In this document: positions 22,442 through 33,116 of the stretch, piece after piece
Numbering within the stretch: position 1 is the stretch's first letter
Layout of the letters: every line of letters starts with the position of its first letter
NCBI GenBank assembly: GCA_949592205.1
Contig: CATIUR010000003.1
Location: 73,746,501-73,810,500 of the forward strand
Source: Helichrysum umbraculigerum
Lineage: Eukaryota > Streptophyta > Magnoliopsida > Asterales > Asteraceae
DNA: 64,000 nucleotides
Direction of reading: 5' to 3'
Notes under the pieces: generated by a model
What the model saw: only the letters and a program-made list of their open reading frames with translations
What the model was told of the DNA's origin: nothing
The model's database searches: none
Made by a program: the position numbers and the translations under genes

Positions 22442-24844
22442 TGTAACACCCCCGAAATTCACTGTTTTGCGGAAGCATACATGGGTGTTACTAATCAATA
22501 TACAAAGCACAAGATATACAGCAAACGACCTCTAAATGAGACGTTTTGTAAATTAGTTACATTCCATAGATATAATGTTTGAAAACTTAGTGTTTTCGTA
22601 TACAAAATGTAGTTTCCCCTAGAGTCCACGCGTATAGCGGGAGATTCTATTACATAATCGTAATCTACAAAAGATAATGCTAAGAATCTCCGTTAATGCA
22701 GTTGTGTTGAAATCATGCGACTCTAGCTAAAATCCTGGAGTAATCCTACTCCATCCGGGTACCTGAGAAAACATGCTAAAAAGTGTCAACCAAAAAGGTT
22801 GGTGAATCTCACAGGTTTGTAAATAATATCGGCTTTGAACACGAGATTTCATTAGTAGTGCCCGTAGGCGTAAAATCAGCCATTGCAATCCAGCAATCGA
22901 AAAATCAGTATTCGCAATCCAGCAAATGTAAATAAATAAGTTTATACCGTTGCCATGAGGCTCATAATCGAAGCTTAACCCGTAATAATATGTTTGCTCC
23001 CGTGACATGCTCGTAAGTGAGCAAGCATCAGTAACGAATAAGTTGTCACCCGTTTATACGTGTAAATCGGTACGTGGCAGCGCTACTGCCCCGGGTGGGG
23101 AGGGTCATTTCCCTAATGGATCCATTAACTAATGTTCGCGCTTAAGTCCATAACTAACGATATATGATGGAGAGACTTCTGTAAATAGTAACAACTCATG
23201 CAATTCCGTTTGGTATAGTAAACAGTTTAGTACTTGTGTTCAAGAAAAATAAGTAGCATGTATCTCCCCCAATAAGATAAAACAGTAAAAGTGGGGCCGT
23301 AAGACTCACCTGAGTCTTTGCAAGTACGTTTATATCAATAAACGAGTAAGTAATATCAACCGTAGGTTCTCCGAACCCGTAACCTTCAAATGCCTAAACA
23401 TATAAAGTTAAGTAAGTAGATGTCTCGCAAGACCATCTAGGCTAGTTGTTTACACAACTCATTGTGTCCAAGTGTTTGTTTAGTAATCCGTTTGTAGTTT
23501 GAAAACAAATATGGCCCGTTGGTGACGGTTTGTAATAATGATTCAAAGGGTTATCATTTATATCGCAATTTAGTGTAATTGTAATAGAAAGTATGTTCTA
23601 TGACGTTTGTTAAGTCGTATGACATAAATATTTGAAGTTGTGTAAGTTCGACACTTAGTAAAATCTGACTTTTCAAGGTTCTGGTTTGTGCGACGTAGCA
23701 TGCGACGTAGCATGCGACGTAGAGTGCGACGTAGGTAGGTACGTCGCATGATGCGACCTTCGCAAATCAATGCGACGTAGGTTCGGATTGCGACGAAAAA
23801 GTCTACGTCGCTATGTGCGACGTCCGCAAGTTAATGCGACGTAATAGGCTGCGTCGCTAGTGCGACGTTGGGATATTTGTGCGACGTAGGCCGCGACGTC
23901 GCTAAATGCGACGTTGGCCACAAAATGCGACGTTTTGAGCTACGTCGCAGATAGTCCAGCGTCTCTGCGACGTAGCGGTCTGATCGGAATTTGGTGGTCG
24001 GAAAATCGGTCGAAAAACTTCCGTTAGGTCCAAATCTTTTACCCAACCCATTTTTGGACATTTTAAGCATGTTTAAACCATAAAAACGTAAAAATGAGCA
24101 AAAACGGAGAGTTTCGGGTTTTGTCGGAAACTTACAAAATGCCGAAATGAAAATCCGGAAAGATAGGAATGTAGATCGTGTGATGGTGAACGTTTTCTTC
24201 CAAAGAGAGGCTATGATCCGAGTGCGTTTAATATGTTTATTTATTGATTTTGATGGTGGTGGTGTGTTGGTGAAATAGAGAGAAAAGAAAGAAAGAGAGA
24301 GAAAGGGAAATGAAGAATGAAAGTGAAAAAGAAAGAAGGAGGTGATTTAGGTGGGAGATCCCCACCGTTTTCAGTGTACGCCCCGCGCTCCGTGCGGTGT
24401 TCGTTTTCTCCGTCATTTAGGCGTTATATCAAGCAGTTATATTTTTAAAAGGTGACGGGAATGTTTTAATGAAATACCTTGAAATTAATTATAAAACATT
24501 TGTCGAAGTATTAAAATCCTTAACTCGCGCTTAATACGTATTCGCTAAATTATTTAAAATGTCGTCGCGATATTATAAATAATGTTTGTTCGCTGTGTAT
24601 TTTATATAATAAAATACGTTCTCATTATTTAGGTAAGTTTCTGTCACCAACGTCAAAATAATTGTGTCGGACTCCGTCCGGTTAGTTCGTACGATTTATC
24701 CAAATCGCGTAAATACACACATATATATATAAATCAACTTATATACATACAAATAGAGTCTGTAATTAGTCCTATTACATACTAATTACAACTAGTTACA
24801 AACAATTAGGCATAATTAATTATCCTAATTATGCGGGTGTTACA
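22442..24844 (-). repeat. F 3' LTR (2403 bp)
   Basis: On the minus strand it starts TGTAACACCCGC and ends GGGGGTGTTACA. It contains a CT-rich leader (about 24280-24340), the GCGACGT array (23688-23976) and the terminal foldback (22442-22491). ORFs inside it are duplicated in the other LTR and show no gene features. Confidence 0.9.
23688..23976. repeat. GCGACGT inverted-motif array in F LTR
   Basis: About 16 copies of GCGACGT(A/T) or ACGTCGC in both orientations within 290 bp; an identical array is at 31955-32243 in the other LTR. CpG-dense with an ACGT core in most units. Confidence 0.8.
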
Positions 24845-24856
24845 TTCTCCCCTTGT
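24845..24856 (-). promoter_or_regulatory. F polypurine tract
   Basis: On the minus strand AAGGGGAGAA lies directly before the LTR start TGTAACACCCGC. The pol stop is only about 20 bp further upstream. Confidence 0.85.
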
Positions 24857-24877
24857 TAAAGAAATTTCGTCCCGAAA

Positions 24878-27800
24878 TTAGCTTGAGTGCACGGACGGTG
24901 CGTTGTCTGGGAAGAGATGTGGGTATTTCTGTCGCATTTGGTCTTCCCGTTCCCAGGTGAACTCAGGGCCGCGCCTAGAATTCCACCTGACTTTTACTAT
25001 GGGAATACGACTCTGTTTCAATTGCTTGACCTCACGGTCCATGATTTCCATAGGTTTCTCGACAAAATGAAGTTTATCATCGATCTGAATTTCGTCGAGC
25101 GGTATAATCAGCGTCTCGTCAGACAGACATTTCTTCAAGTTAGAAATGTGGAATGTGTTGTGTACGCTGCTAAGTTCAGCAGGAAGTTGCAGGCGATATG
25201 CCACTGGACCAATCCTTTCAAGGATTTCGAATGGTCCGATGTATCTAGGATTTAGTTTGCCTCGTTTCCCGAATCGAATAACACCTTTCCACGGTGCCAC
25301 TTTGAGAAGTACCTTGTCTCCTACCTGGAACTCAAGGTGTTTGCGTCTCACGTCAGCATAGCTTTTCTGACGGTCACGTGCGGCTTTCAGCCGGTTTTGA
25401 ATACCAACGATTTTCTCAGTAGTTTCTTGAATGATTTCTGGACCCGTGAGTTGGGACTCTCCTAACTCAGTCCAACAGACAGGTGATCGGCACTTACGTC
25501 CGTAAAGTGCCTCGAAGGGTGCAGCCTTTATGCTGGTATGGTAACTGTTGTTGTACGAAAACTCACACAACGGTAAGTGATTTTCCCAAGAAGTACCGAA
25601 GTCGACTACGCAGGCTCGTAGCATATCCTCCAGTGTTTGAATAGTTCGCTCGCTTTGGCCATCGGTTTGCGGGTGATAAGCAGTACTCATATCCAGACGA
25701 GTACCAAGAGATTTCTGTAGCGATTGCCAAAAGTTAGAAGTAAAACGGCTGTCCCTATCCGAGATGATCGAGATAGGTACCTCGTGTCGTGAGATGATTT
25801 CTTTGACATAGATGCGAGTCAGACGCTCCATCTTGTCGGTTTCCTTGATGGCCAGAAAATGAGCAGATTTCGTGAGACGGTCCACGATCACCCAAATGGT
25901 ATCGCAACCACTCGAAGTTTTCGGTAGTTTGGTAATGAAGTCCATGGAAATCTGTTCCCATTTCCATTGAGGAATTTCAGGTTGTTGAAGCAACCCAGAG
26001 GGTCTTTGGTGTTCGGTCTTTACTTTGGAACAGGTTAGACATTTACTGACGTACAAGGCGATGTCAGCTTTCATGTTAGGCCACCAATACAACCCTTTGA
26101 CGTCATGATACATCTTGTCAGATCCAGGATGTATAGAGTATCGAGATTTGTGAGCTTCAGCCATCACCAAATCTCGCAAGTTTCCGAATTTGGGTAACCA
26201 CACCCGGTTAGAGAAGTATCGAGTTCCATCGGATTTGATTTCGAATTGTTTATCCAAGCCTCGCAAGGCTTCGTTTTTCAAGTTTTCATCGTTGAGTGCT
26301 TCAAGTTGAGCGGTAAGGATTTGAGCAGGAAGCTCGTTATGAATTGTCATAGAAAGTGCTCGAACTCGAAGGGGTTTCACTCGTTCTTTTCGGCTTAAGG
26401 CATCGGCAACTACGTTAGCCTTGCCCGGATGGTATTTGATCTCGCAGTCGTAGTCACTAAGTAACTCAACCCAGCGACGTTGTCTCATGTTTAGATCTTT
26501 CTGATCGAATATGTGTTGGAGACTTTTGTGATCGGTAAAGATAGTGCTTTTCGTACCGTAGAGATAATGTCTCCAGATTTTCAATGCGAAGACCACAGCA
26601 CCTAACTCGAGGTCGTGGGTCGTATAGTTTTTCTCGTGGATTTTCAGTTGTCGTGAAGCATAGGCAACGACTTTTTCCCGTTGCATCAACACACAACCAA
26701 GTCCTTGGTGTGAAGCGTCGCAGTAAACTACGAAATCGTCGGTGCCCTCGGGTAAGGACAAGATTGGTGCACTGCAAAGTTTGTTTTTCAATAGCTGGAA
26801 GGCTGACTCTTGTTTATCAGTCCAAACGAACTTCTTATCTTTCTGAGTCAGTGTGGTTAGTGGAACAGCTATTCTTGAAAAGTTTTCGATGAATCGGCGG
26901 TAATAACCAGCAAGACCTAAGAATTGTCTCACTTCGGTTGGAGTGGTCGGTGACTCCCAGCCCTTGATTGCTTCAATCTTGGCGGGATCAACATGAATTC
27001 CTTGGCTGTCAATCACGTGCCCGAGGAATTTAACGGTTCGAATCCAGAACTCACACTTAGAGAATTTGGCATATAACTCTTCGTGTTTCAGAAGTCCTAG
27101 AATGGTTTTCAGATGTTGAGCATGTTCCTGCTCATTGCGAGAGTAAATCAGAATATCGTCGATGAACACAATGACGAATTTGTCAAGATATGGTTTGCAC
27201 ACCCGATTCATAAGGTCCATGAATACGGCCGGTGCGTTGGTTAACCCGAATGGCATCACTTGGAATTCATAATGCCCATAACGAGTTCGGAAAGCTGTCT
27301 TTGGGATATCATTGTCACGGACTCGGAGTTGATGATAACCCGACCGTAGATCAATCTTCGAGTAAACACTCGATCCCTGGAGTTGGTCAAACAGGTCATC
27401 GATTCTAGGAAGTGGGTACCGATTCTTTATGGTTAGCTTATTCAGCTCTCGGTAGTCGATACACATGCGGAAAGACCCATCTTTCTTTTTCACGAATAAG
27501 ACCGGAGCTCCCCAAGGTGAGGAACTTGGTCGAATGAATCCTCTGTCCAGGAGTTCTTGTAGTTGGTTAGACAACTCCTGCATTTCGGATGGTGCTAAAC
27601 GGTAAGGGGCTCGTGCCACGGGTGCAGCTCCGGGCACAAGTTCGATTTGAAATTCAACTTTTCTAGGTGGCGGAAGTCCGGGCAAGTCTTCAGGAAAGAC
27701 TTCCGGGAAATCCCGCACGATCGGAACATCCTCAAGTCGCTTCTCCTCCGACTTCTTCTCCGTTACATGTGCGAGGATGGCTTGATACCCTTTTCGTAGA

Positions 27801-29287
27801 TATTTTCTCGTTTTCAGACAGGAGACAATATTCAGATTCCATCTGCCGGTCTCCCCTTGTAGGACTAAGGTTCCACCGGAGACAAGAGGTATGCGAACGA
27901 GTTTGTCATGACAGATGATTTCAGCTCGGTGCTTGGATAACCAATCCATACCGACAATAATATCGAAGCTGCCGATCTCGACAGGGATTAAATCAATGGA
28001 AAACGTTTCGTTCGTGAGGTTAAGTGTACAGTTGTGTATGATACTATCAGTCTCAATCAGTTTGCCGTTAGCTAATTCTACAATGTATTTAGCATCTAAG
28101 GCAGTGGGAGTAATATCAAGTAAAGGGCTAAATTTCTCAGATATGAAGCTTCTATCGGCACCGGTATCAAATAACACAGAAGCAGTAAGGTCGTTGAGAA
28201 GGAACGTACCCGTCACGACATTCGGGTCTTGTCTGGCTTCCCCAGCCTTGATAACGAATGATCTGCCGCGAGCAGGGTTATTGTTGTTTTTCAGCTTTGG
28301 GCAATCTTTCTTGAAATGCCCTGTATTTCCGCACCCAAAGCAGGCCTTTGGTGCATTAGTGTTGGGGGTGGGAATGTTGGTTCGACAATCCTTGGCTAGA
28401 TGCCCGAACCGCTTGCAGTTGGAGCAAGGGCAAGAACCGTCATGGTGGCGGTTGCATTTGGGACAGTAGGGTCTGCTCCCGCTGTACCCTTTCTTTTCCG
28501 AAGTTCCAGATGAATAAGCCTTAATGTACTCAGGCTTTTTGTTGGAGGTTTGGTTGGATGAGTTGGGGTTACCTTCCCACTTGCGTTTGTTGTTTGTAGA
28601 TGGGGTTGAAGTTGTACCACGGCGGACAGAATTTGCCGTTACTTCATGGGCCATACGGATGGCGCTCTGAATAGTACCCGGTTTGGAAGAAGTTACCAGG
28701 TCTTGGAGTCTCTCAGGAAGACCATCAACAAATTTCTCGATCCTCTTGTACTCAGGATCGACCATGGTTGGGCACAGAAGTGCCAGTTGGTGGAAACGGT
28801 TTGTGTATCCGGTGATGTCATCACCCTGCATCTTGTGGTTCCAGAATTCCACTTCTAGTTGTTTCAATTCATCCCTGGGGCAATACTCGCCCCTCAACAT
28901 CTTCTTCAACTCCTCCCACGGGAGTTGGTAAGCAGTAGCAACACTCACAGTCTGGGCATAAGTGTTCCACCAGGTGAGTGCGGTGTCAGTAAAAGTACTA
29001 ACGGAGAACTTAACCTTATCTCCCTCCGCACAGTTGCAGATAAGAAATACAGACTTAACTTTCTCGATCCAGCGTACTAGACCGATAGCTCCCTCGGTAC
29101 CTGCAAAGTTTAGAGGTTTGCAGTTCTGGAAGTCCTTGTAAGAACAAGGTTTAGCAGTAGTGGTTTCAGCGGCATCGCTGTTTCTCGAGGAGTTTGGTGG
29201 AGTATTCCGAGCCAAGGCTTCAGTAACAGCCTGGGTTATAAGGGAGGTAATCTGGGCGTCGGTGTATGGTCGTGTCTTTGGCGGCAT
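24878..29287 (-). CDS. F Gag-Pol polyprotein (1469 aa, intact)
   Basis: One uninterrupted frame encodes all functions for copying and inserting the element. Gag occupies roughly residues 1-330 with two zinc knuckles (C288-C291-H296-C301 and C316-C319-H324-C329). Protease has DTGA at 374-377. RT spans about 550-800 with FIDD at 708-711. RNase H follows (D857, E894, D919, D962). Integrase has the HHCC zinc site (H1046, H1053, C1083, C1086) and the catalytic triad D1116, D1177, E1213 with exactly 35 residues between the last two. The C-terminus (about 1408-1460) is a chromodomain ending in FTWEREDQMRQKYPHLF, the Tekay form, thought to steer integration to methylated-histone chromatin. Length is normal for the family and every key residue is present. 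The start is the ATG of MPPK, as in element C. Confidence 0.95.
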   Translation of the reverse strand: MPPKTRPYTDAQITSLITQAVTEALARNTPPNSSRNSDAAETTTAKPCSYKDFQNCKPLNFAGTEGAIGLVRWIEKVKSVFLICNCAEGDKVKFSVSTFTDTALTWWNTYAQTVSVATAYQLPWEELKKMLRGEYCPRDELKQLEVEFWNHKMQGDDITGYTNRFHQLALLCPTMVDPEYKRIEKFVDGLPERLQDLVTSSKPGTIQSAIRMAHEVTANSVRRGTTSTPSTNNKRKWEGNPNSSNQTSNKKPEYIKAYSSGTSEKKGYSGSRPYCPKCNRHHDGSCPCSNCKRFGHLAKDCRTNIPTPNTNAPKACFGCGNTGHFKKDCPKLKNNNNPARGRSFVIKAGEARQDPNVVTGTFLLNDLTASVLFDTGADRSFISEKFSPLLDITPTALDAKYIVELANGKLIETDSIIHNCTLNLTNETFSIDLIPVEIGSFDIIVGMDWLSKHRAEIICHDKLVRIPLVSGGTLVLQGETGRWNLNIVSCLKTRKYLRKGYQAILAHVTEKKSEEKRLEDVPIVRDFPEVFPEDLPGLPPPRKVEFQIELVPGAAPVARAPYRLAPSEMQELSNQLQELLDRGFIRPSSSPWGAPVLFVKKKDGSFRMCIDYRELNKLTIKNRYPLPRIDDLFDQLQGSSVYSKIDLRSGYHQLRVRDNDIPKTAFRTRYGHYEFQVMPFGLTNAPAVFMDLMNRVCKPYLDKFVIVFIDDILIYSRNEQEHAQHLKTILGLLKHEELYAKFSKCEFWIRTVKFLGHVIDSQGIHVDPAKIEAIKGWESPTTPTEVRQFLGLAGYYRRFIENFSRIAVPLTTLTQKDKKFVWTDKQESAFQLLKNKLCSAPILSLPEGTDDFVVYCDASHQGLGCVLMQREKVVAYASRQLKIHEKNYTTHDLELGAVVFALKIWRHYLYGTKSTIFTDHKSLQHIFDQKDLNMRQRRWVELLSDYDCEIKYHPGKANVVADALSRKERVKPLRVRALSMTIHNELPAQILTAQLEALNDENLKNEALRGLDKQFEIKSDGTRYFSNRVWLPKFGNLRDLVMAEAHKSRYSIHPGSDKMYHDVKGLYWWPNMKADIALYVSKCLTCSKVKTEHQRPSGLLQQPEIPQWKWEQISMDFITKLPKTSSGCDTIWVIVDRLTKSAHFLAIKETDKMERLTRIYVKEIISRHEVPISIISDRDSRFTSNFWQSLQKSLGTRLDMSTAYHPQTDGQSERTIQTLEDMLRACVVDFGTSWENHLPLCEFSYNNSYHTSIKAAPFEALYGRKCRSPVCWTELGESQLTGPEIIQETTEKIVGIQNRLKAARDRQKSYADVRRKHLEFQVGDKVLLKVAPWKGVIRFGKRGKLNPRYIGPFEILERIGPVAYRLQLPAELSSVHNTFHISNLKKCLSDETLIIPLDEIQIDDKLHFVEKPMEIMDREVKQLKQSRIPIVKVRWNSRRGPEFTWEREDQMRQKYPHLFPDNAPSVHSS

Positions 29288-29648
29288 GATTCTTCAATAA
29301 AAGAAATGAAGATACATGAGATTTTGTATGAGCTGGTAATTGTCACAGATGTACATGTATAAAAGTAGTAATACATAACATCAACATGGAAAATGACAAT
29401 TAATGTGAGTTGAGATAACAAAGGATATCTGATAGATAAAGTGAGTTCAAAAGTTACATCCTACAGAGATAATACAAAAGGTGTCGGGAATGGTTACATC
29501 CGACTAGTTTATAGAGTAATGCTAGATAGTCCCTAGGTTACGAGGTAGATTACAAGACAAAAACTACACTATTCCTAATGTAGATTAATTTGTTCCATAG
29601 CGTGCCAAGGCGGTCCACAGTTCTGCTAGTCGGTTGGTTCATTCTTAG
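29288..29648 (-). other. F leader between the 158-aa ORF and gag
   Basis: About 360 bp without an ORF of note. It contains a T-rich stretch ending TTATTGAAG just before the gag ATG, which could act as a splice acceptor, but this is not established. Confidence 0.5.
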
Positions 29649-30125
29649 TTAAGGTTCCTGGCTTTCGGATTCGTCTTCCGACTCCAGGTTCAGGTCGTGC
29701 GGGTGGTAGCGTGCCTCTAGCATGTCCCTGTATCTTTGAGTCGTGGAGTGGTACCTAGTCTCCTCCGTTGATTTCCTGCCCAAACGTTTGATCCATGTTT
29801 TGGTCCTACGGGTTAGGTTGGAGGCCACTTTCTTCCAGTAACGGATCTTATCTTTGATTCGTGTAGGGACAGATCGGTTTGAGATTCTCAATCTTTGCTC
29901 ATAGTCTATGCACTTACGCTTAAGTGCCCAATTTCGGCCGTCTAGTCCCACGGCCTGATCTCGCACTCTTTCATATTCTTCTATGTCGATGCCAGTCATT
30001 TCGAGATTCTGATTTTCGTTTCCCTCCAGCATGATTTCTTCTTCTGGTACGATGTCCTCATCGAGATACGTGTACTGGATTTGTTCCTCGTGGACTTGGT
30101 CACTATCAGACATGTGGTCGTCCAT
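29649..30125 (-). CDS. F extra ORF upstream of gag, unknown (158 aa)
   Basis: This is the first substantial ORF of the element RNA, in the sense direction, between primer site and gag. The first 50 or so residues are acidic (many D/E). The middle and C-terminal part is rich in Lys/Arg and looks helical, with a cluster near residues 80-130 (IKDKIRYWKKV, then RRTKTWIKRLGRK), and the end is acidic again. There is no signal peptide, membrane segment, Cys/His site or catalytic motif. I do not recognise the family. Element C, otherwise very similar, lacks this ORF and has a leader about 700 bp shorter. The intact state may reflect youth of the element more than selection. It could be a captured gene fragment, a nucleic-acid-binding accessory protein, or a chance ORF. 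Confidence 0.55.
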   Translation of the reverse strand: MDDHMSDSDQVHEEQIQYTYLDEDIVPEEEIMLEGNENQNLEMTGIDIEEYERVRDQAVGLDGRNWALKRKCIDYEQRLRISNRSVPTRIKDKIRYWKKVASNLTRRTKTWIKRLGRKSTEETRYHSTTQRYRDMLEARYHPHDLNLESEDESESQEP

Positions 30126-30692
30126 TTGGGAATTCGCGTCCTTGAGTTCTATAGAAATGACAGAGAGAGGATTTTAGTCCTTGGAAGTACGTTGTTTCCG
30201 GGTGTTAGATGTGATTTTCGTAAAATCATTAGAGTGCGCCACAAGGTGGTGTGACGGTAATCAAGTCTGTCATGGTCGGTGCAAACCGCTGAGAAAAATT
30301 CGTAAGTGTCACCAGGGAAACGTCGGCTATCTCTATAGCGAGTGTGTTTACGTGCGAGGCCTATTCATATATATAATAGCCTAGTAGTATAGTCAGCGAG
30401 TGAGGCCTATGTATGTATATACTCGTATATCACATAATAGCCTAGCGTATGTCTAGCACATAACAAGTAAGAGTCTCGGTTCTCTCGTGGTCAGAGTCTA
30501 CTAACGTATTCCTGTTCGACATAACCATTTCAGACCTCACATCATCTTTCCTTAATTGTACATAGTTGATCAGGCTATGTTAAACTAAAGTCGTATGATG
30601 TAATTCCTGAACCAATCATGCCTAATAAGGAAATACTGCCTAATGGTCATAGTCTAGGCCCACTAAATGCAACCTAGTTCACTATAACCTTA
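30126..30692 (-). other. F leader next to primer site
   Basis: Non-coding in both F and C. About 350 bp nearest the primer site are clearly similar in the two elements (48840-49095 in C), which fits a shared packaging or priming signal. Confidence 0.6.
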
Positions 30693-30708
30693 GGCTCTGA
30701 TACCAACA
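30693..30708 (-). promoter_or_regulatory. F primer binding site (tRNA-iMet type)
   Basis: On the minus strand the LTR end TGTTACA is followed by TGTTGGTATCAGAGCC. TGGTATCAGAGC is the common plant initiator-Met primer site. Confidence 0.9.
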
Positions 30709-33111
30709 TGTAACACCCCCGAAATTCACTGTTTTGCGGAAGCATACATGGGTGTTACTAATCAATATACAAAGCACAAGATATACAGCAAACGACCTCT
30801 AAATGAGACGTTTTGTAAATTAGTTACATTCCATAGATATAATGTTTGAAAACTTAGTGTTTTCGTATACAAAATGTAGTTTCCCCTAGAGTCCACGCGT
30901 ATAGCGGGAGATTCTATTACATAATCGTAATCTACAAAAGATAATGCTAAGAATCTCCGTTAATGCAGTTGTGTTGAAATCATGCGACTCTAGCTAAAAT
31001 CCTGGAGTAATCCTACTCCATCCGGGTACCTGAGAAAACATGCTAAAAAGTGTCAACCAAAAAGGTTGGTGAATCTCACAGGTTTGTAAATAATATCGGC
31101 TTTGAACACGAGATTTCATTAGTAGTGCCCGTAGGCGTAAAATCAGCCATTGCAATCCAGCAATCGAAAAATCAGTATTCGCAATCCAGCAAATGTAAAT
31201 AAATAAGTTTATACCGTTGCCATGAGGCTCATAATCGAAGCTTAACCCGTAATAATATGTTTGCTCCCGTGACATGCTCGTAAGTGAGCAAGCATCAGTA
31301 ACGAATAAGTTGTCACCCGTTTATACGTGTAAATCGGTACGTGGCAGCGCTACTGCCCCGGGTGGGGAGGGTCATTTCCCTAATGGATCCATTAACTACT
31401 GTTCGCGCTTAAGTCCATAACTAACGATATATGATGGAGAGACTTCTGTAAATAGTAACAACTCATGCAATTCCGTTTGGTATAGTAAACAGTTTAGTAC
31501 TTGTGTTCAAGAAAAATAAGTAGCATGTATCTCCCCCAATAAGATAAAACAGTAAAAGTGGGGCCGTAAGACTCACCTGAGTCTTTGCAAGTACGTTTAT
31601 ATCAATAAACGAGTAAGTAATATCAACCGTAGGTTCTCCGAACCCGTAACCTTCAAATGCCTAAACATATAAAGTTAAGTAAGTAGATGTCTCGCAAGAC
31701 CATCTAGGCTAGTTGTTTACACAACTCATTGTGTCCAAGTGTTTGTTTAGTAATCCGTTTGTAGTTTGAAAACAAATATGGCCCGTTGGTGACGGTTTGT
31801 AATAATGATTCAAAGGGTTATCATTTATATCGCAATTTAGTGTAATTGTAATAGAAAGTATGTTCTATGACGTTTGTTAAGTCGTATGACATAAATATTT
31901 GAAGTTGTGTAAGTTCGACACTTAGTAAAATCTGACTTTTCAAGGTTCTGGTTTGTGCGACGTAGCATGCGACGTAGCATGCGACGTAGAGTGCGACGTA
32001 GGTAGGTACGTCGCATGATGCGACCTTCGCAAATCAATGCGACGTAGGTTCGGATTGCGACGAAAAAGTCTACGTCGCTATGTGCGACGTCCGCAAGTTA
32101 ATGCGACGTAATAGGCTGCGTCGCTAGTGCGACGTTGGGATATTTGTGCGACGTAGGCCGCGACGTCGCTAAATGCGACGTTGGCCACAAAATGCGACGT
32201 TTTGAGCTACGTCGCAGATAGTCCAGCGTCTCTGCGACGTAGCGGTCTGATCGGAATTTGGTGGCCGGAAAATCGGTCGAAAAACTTCCGTTAGGTCCAA
32301 ATCTTTTACCCAACCCATTTTTGGACATTTTAAGCATGTTTAAACCATAAAAACGTAAAAATGAGCAAAAACGGAGAGTTTCGGGTTTTGTCGGAAACTT
32401 ACAAAATGCCGAAATGAAAATCCGGAAAGATAGGAATGTAGATCGTGTGATGGTGAACGTTTTCTTCCAAAGAGAGGCTATGATCCGAGTGCGTTTAATA
32501 TGTTTATTTATTGATTTTGATGGTGGTGGTGTGTTGGTGAAATAGAGAGAAAAGAAAGAAAGAGAGAGAAAGGGAAATGAAGAATGAAAGTGAAAAAGAA
32601 AGAAGGAGGTGATTTAGGTGGGAGATCCCCACCGTTTTCAGTGTACGCCCCGCGCTCCGTGCGGTGTTCGTTTTCTCCGTCATTTAGGCGTTATATCAAG
32701 CAGTTATATTTTTAAAAGGTGACGGGAATGTTTTAATGAAATACCTTGAAATTAATTATAAAACATTTGTCGAAGTATTAAAATCCTTAACTCGCGCTTA
32801 ATACGTATTCGCTAAATTATTTAAAATGTCGTCGCGATATTATAAATAATGTTTGTTCGCTGTGTATTTTATATAATAAAATACGTTCTCATTATTTAGG
32901 TAAGTTTCTGTCACCAACGTCAAAATAATTGTGTCGGACTCCGTCCGGTTAGTTCGTACGATTTATCCAAATCGCGTAAATACACACATATATATATAAA
33001 TCAACTTATATACATACAAATAGAGTCTGTAATTAGTCCTATTACATACTAATTACAACTAGTTACAAACAATTAGGCATAATTAATTATCCTAATTATG
33101 CGGGTGTTACA
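30709..33111 (-). repeat. F 5' LTR (2403 bp)
   Basis: Same length as the 3' LTR; I saw two substitutions (A/C near 31397-31398, T/C near 32265). The GCGACGT array is at 31955-32243, the terminal foldback at 30709-30758. Confidence 0.92.
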
Positions 33112-33116
33112 GTATG

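Larger units (their letters stand above)
22442..33111 (-). mobile_element. F: young, apparently intact Tekay-type chromovirus
   Basis: It spans 10,670 bp with two 2403-bp LTRs (22442-24844 and 30709-33111) and the target duplication GTATG (22437-22441 and 33112-33116). On the minus strand the order is 5' LTR, primer site, a 158-residue ORF, a 1469-residue Gag-Pol, polypurine tract, 3' LTR. I noticed only two substitutions between the LTRs. The uninterrupted polyprotein and near-identical LTRs mean a recent insertion that could still be mobile. Confidence 0.93.

Noticed and set aside
22727..24070. Minus-strand ORFs of 66-93 codons in the F LTR, repeated at 30994-32337
   Set aside because: They are duplicated with the LTR, contain the repeat array and have no protein-like pattern.
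24887..29080. Several + strand ORFs of 70-184 codons inside the F Gag-Pol region
   Set aside because: All lie opposite the intact polyprotein and show no independent features.
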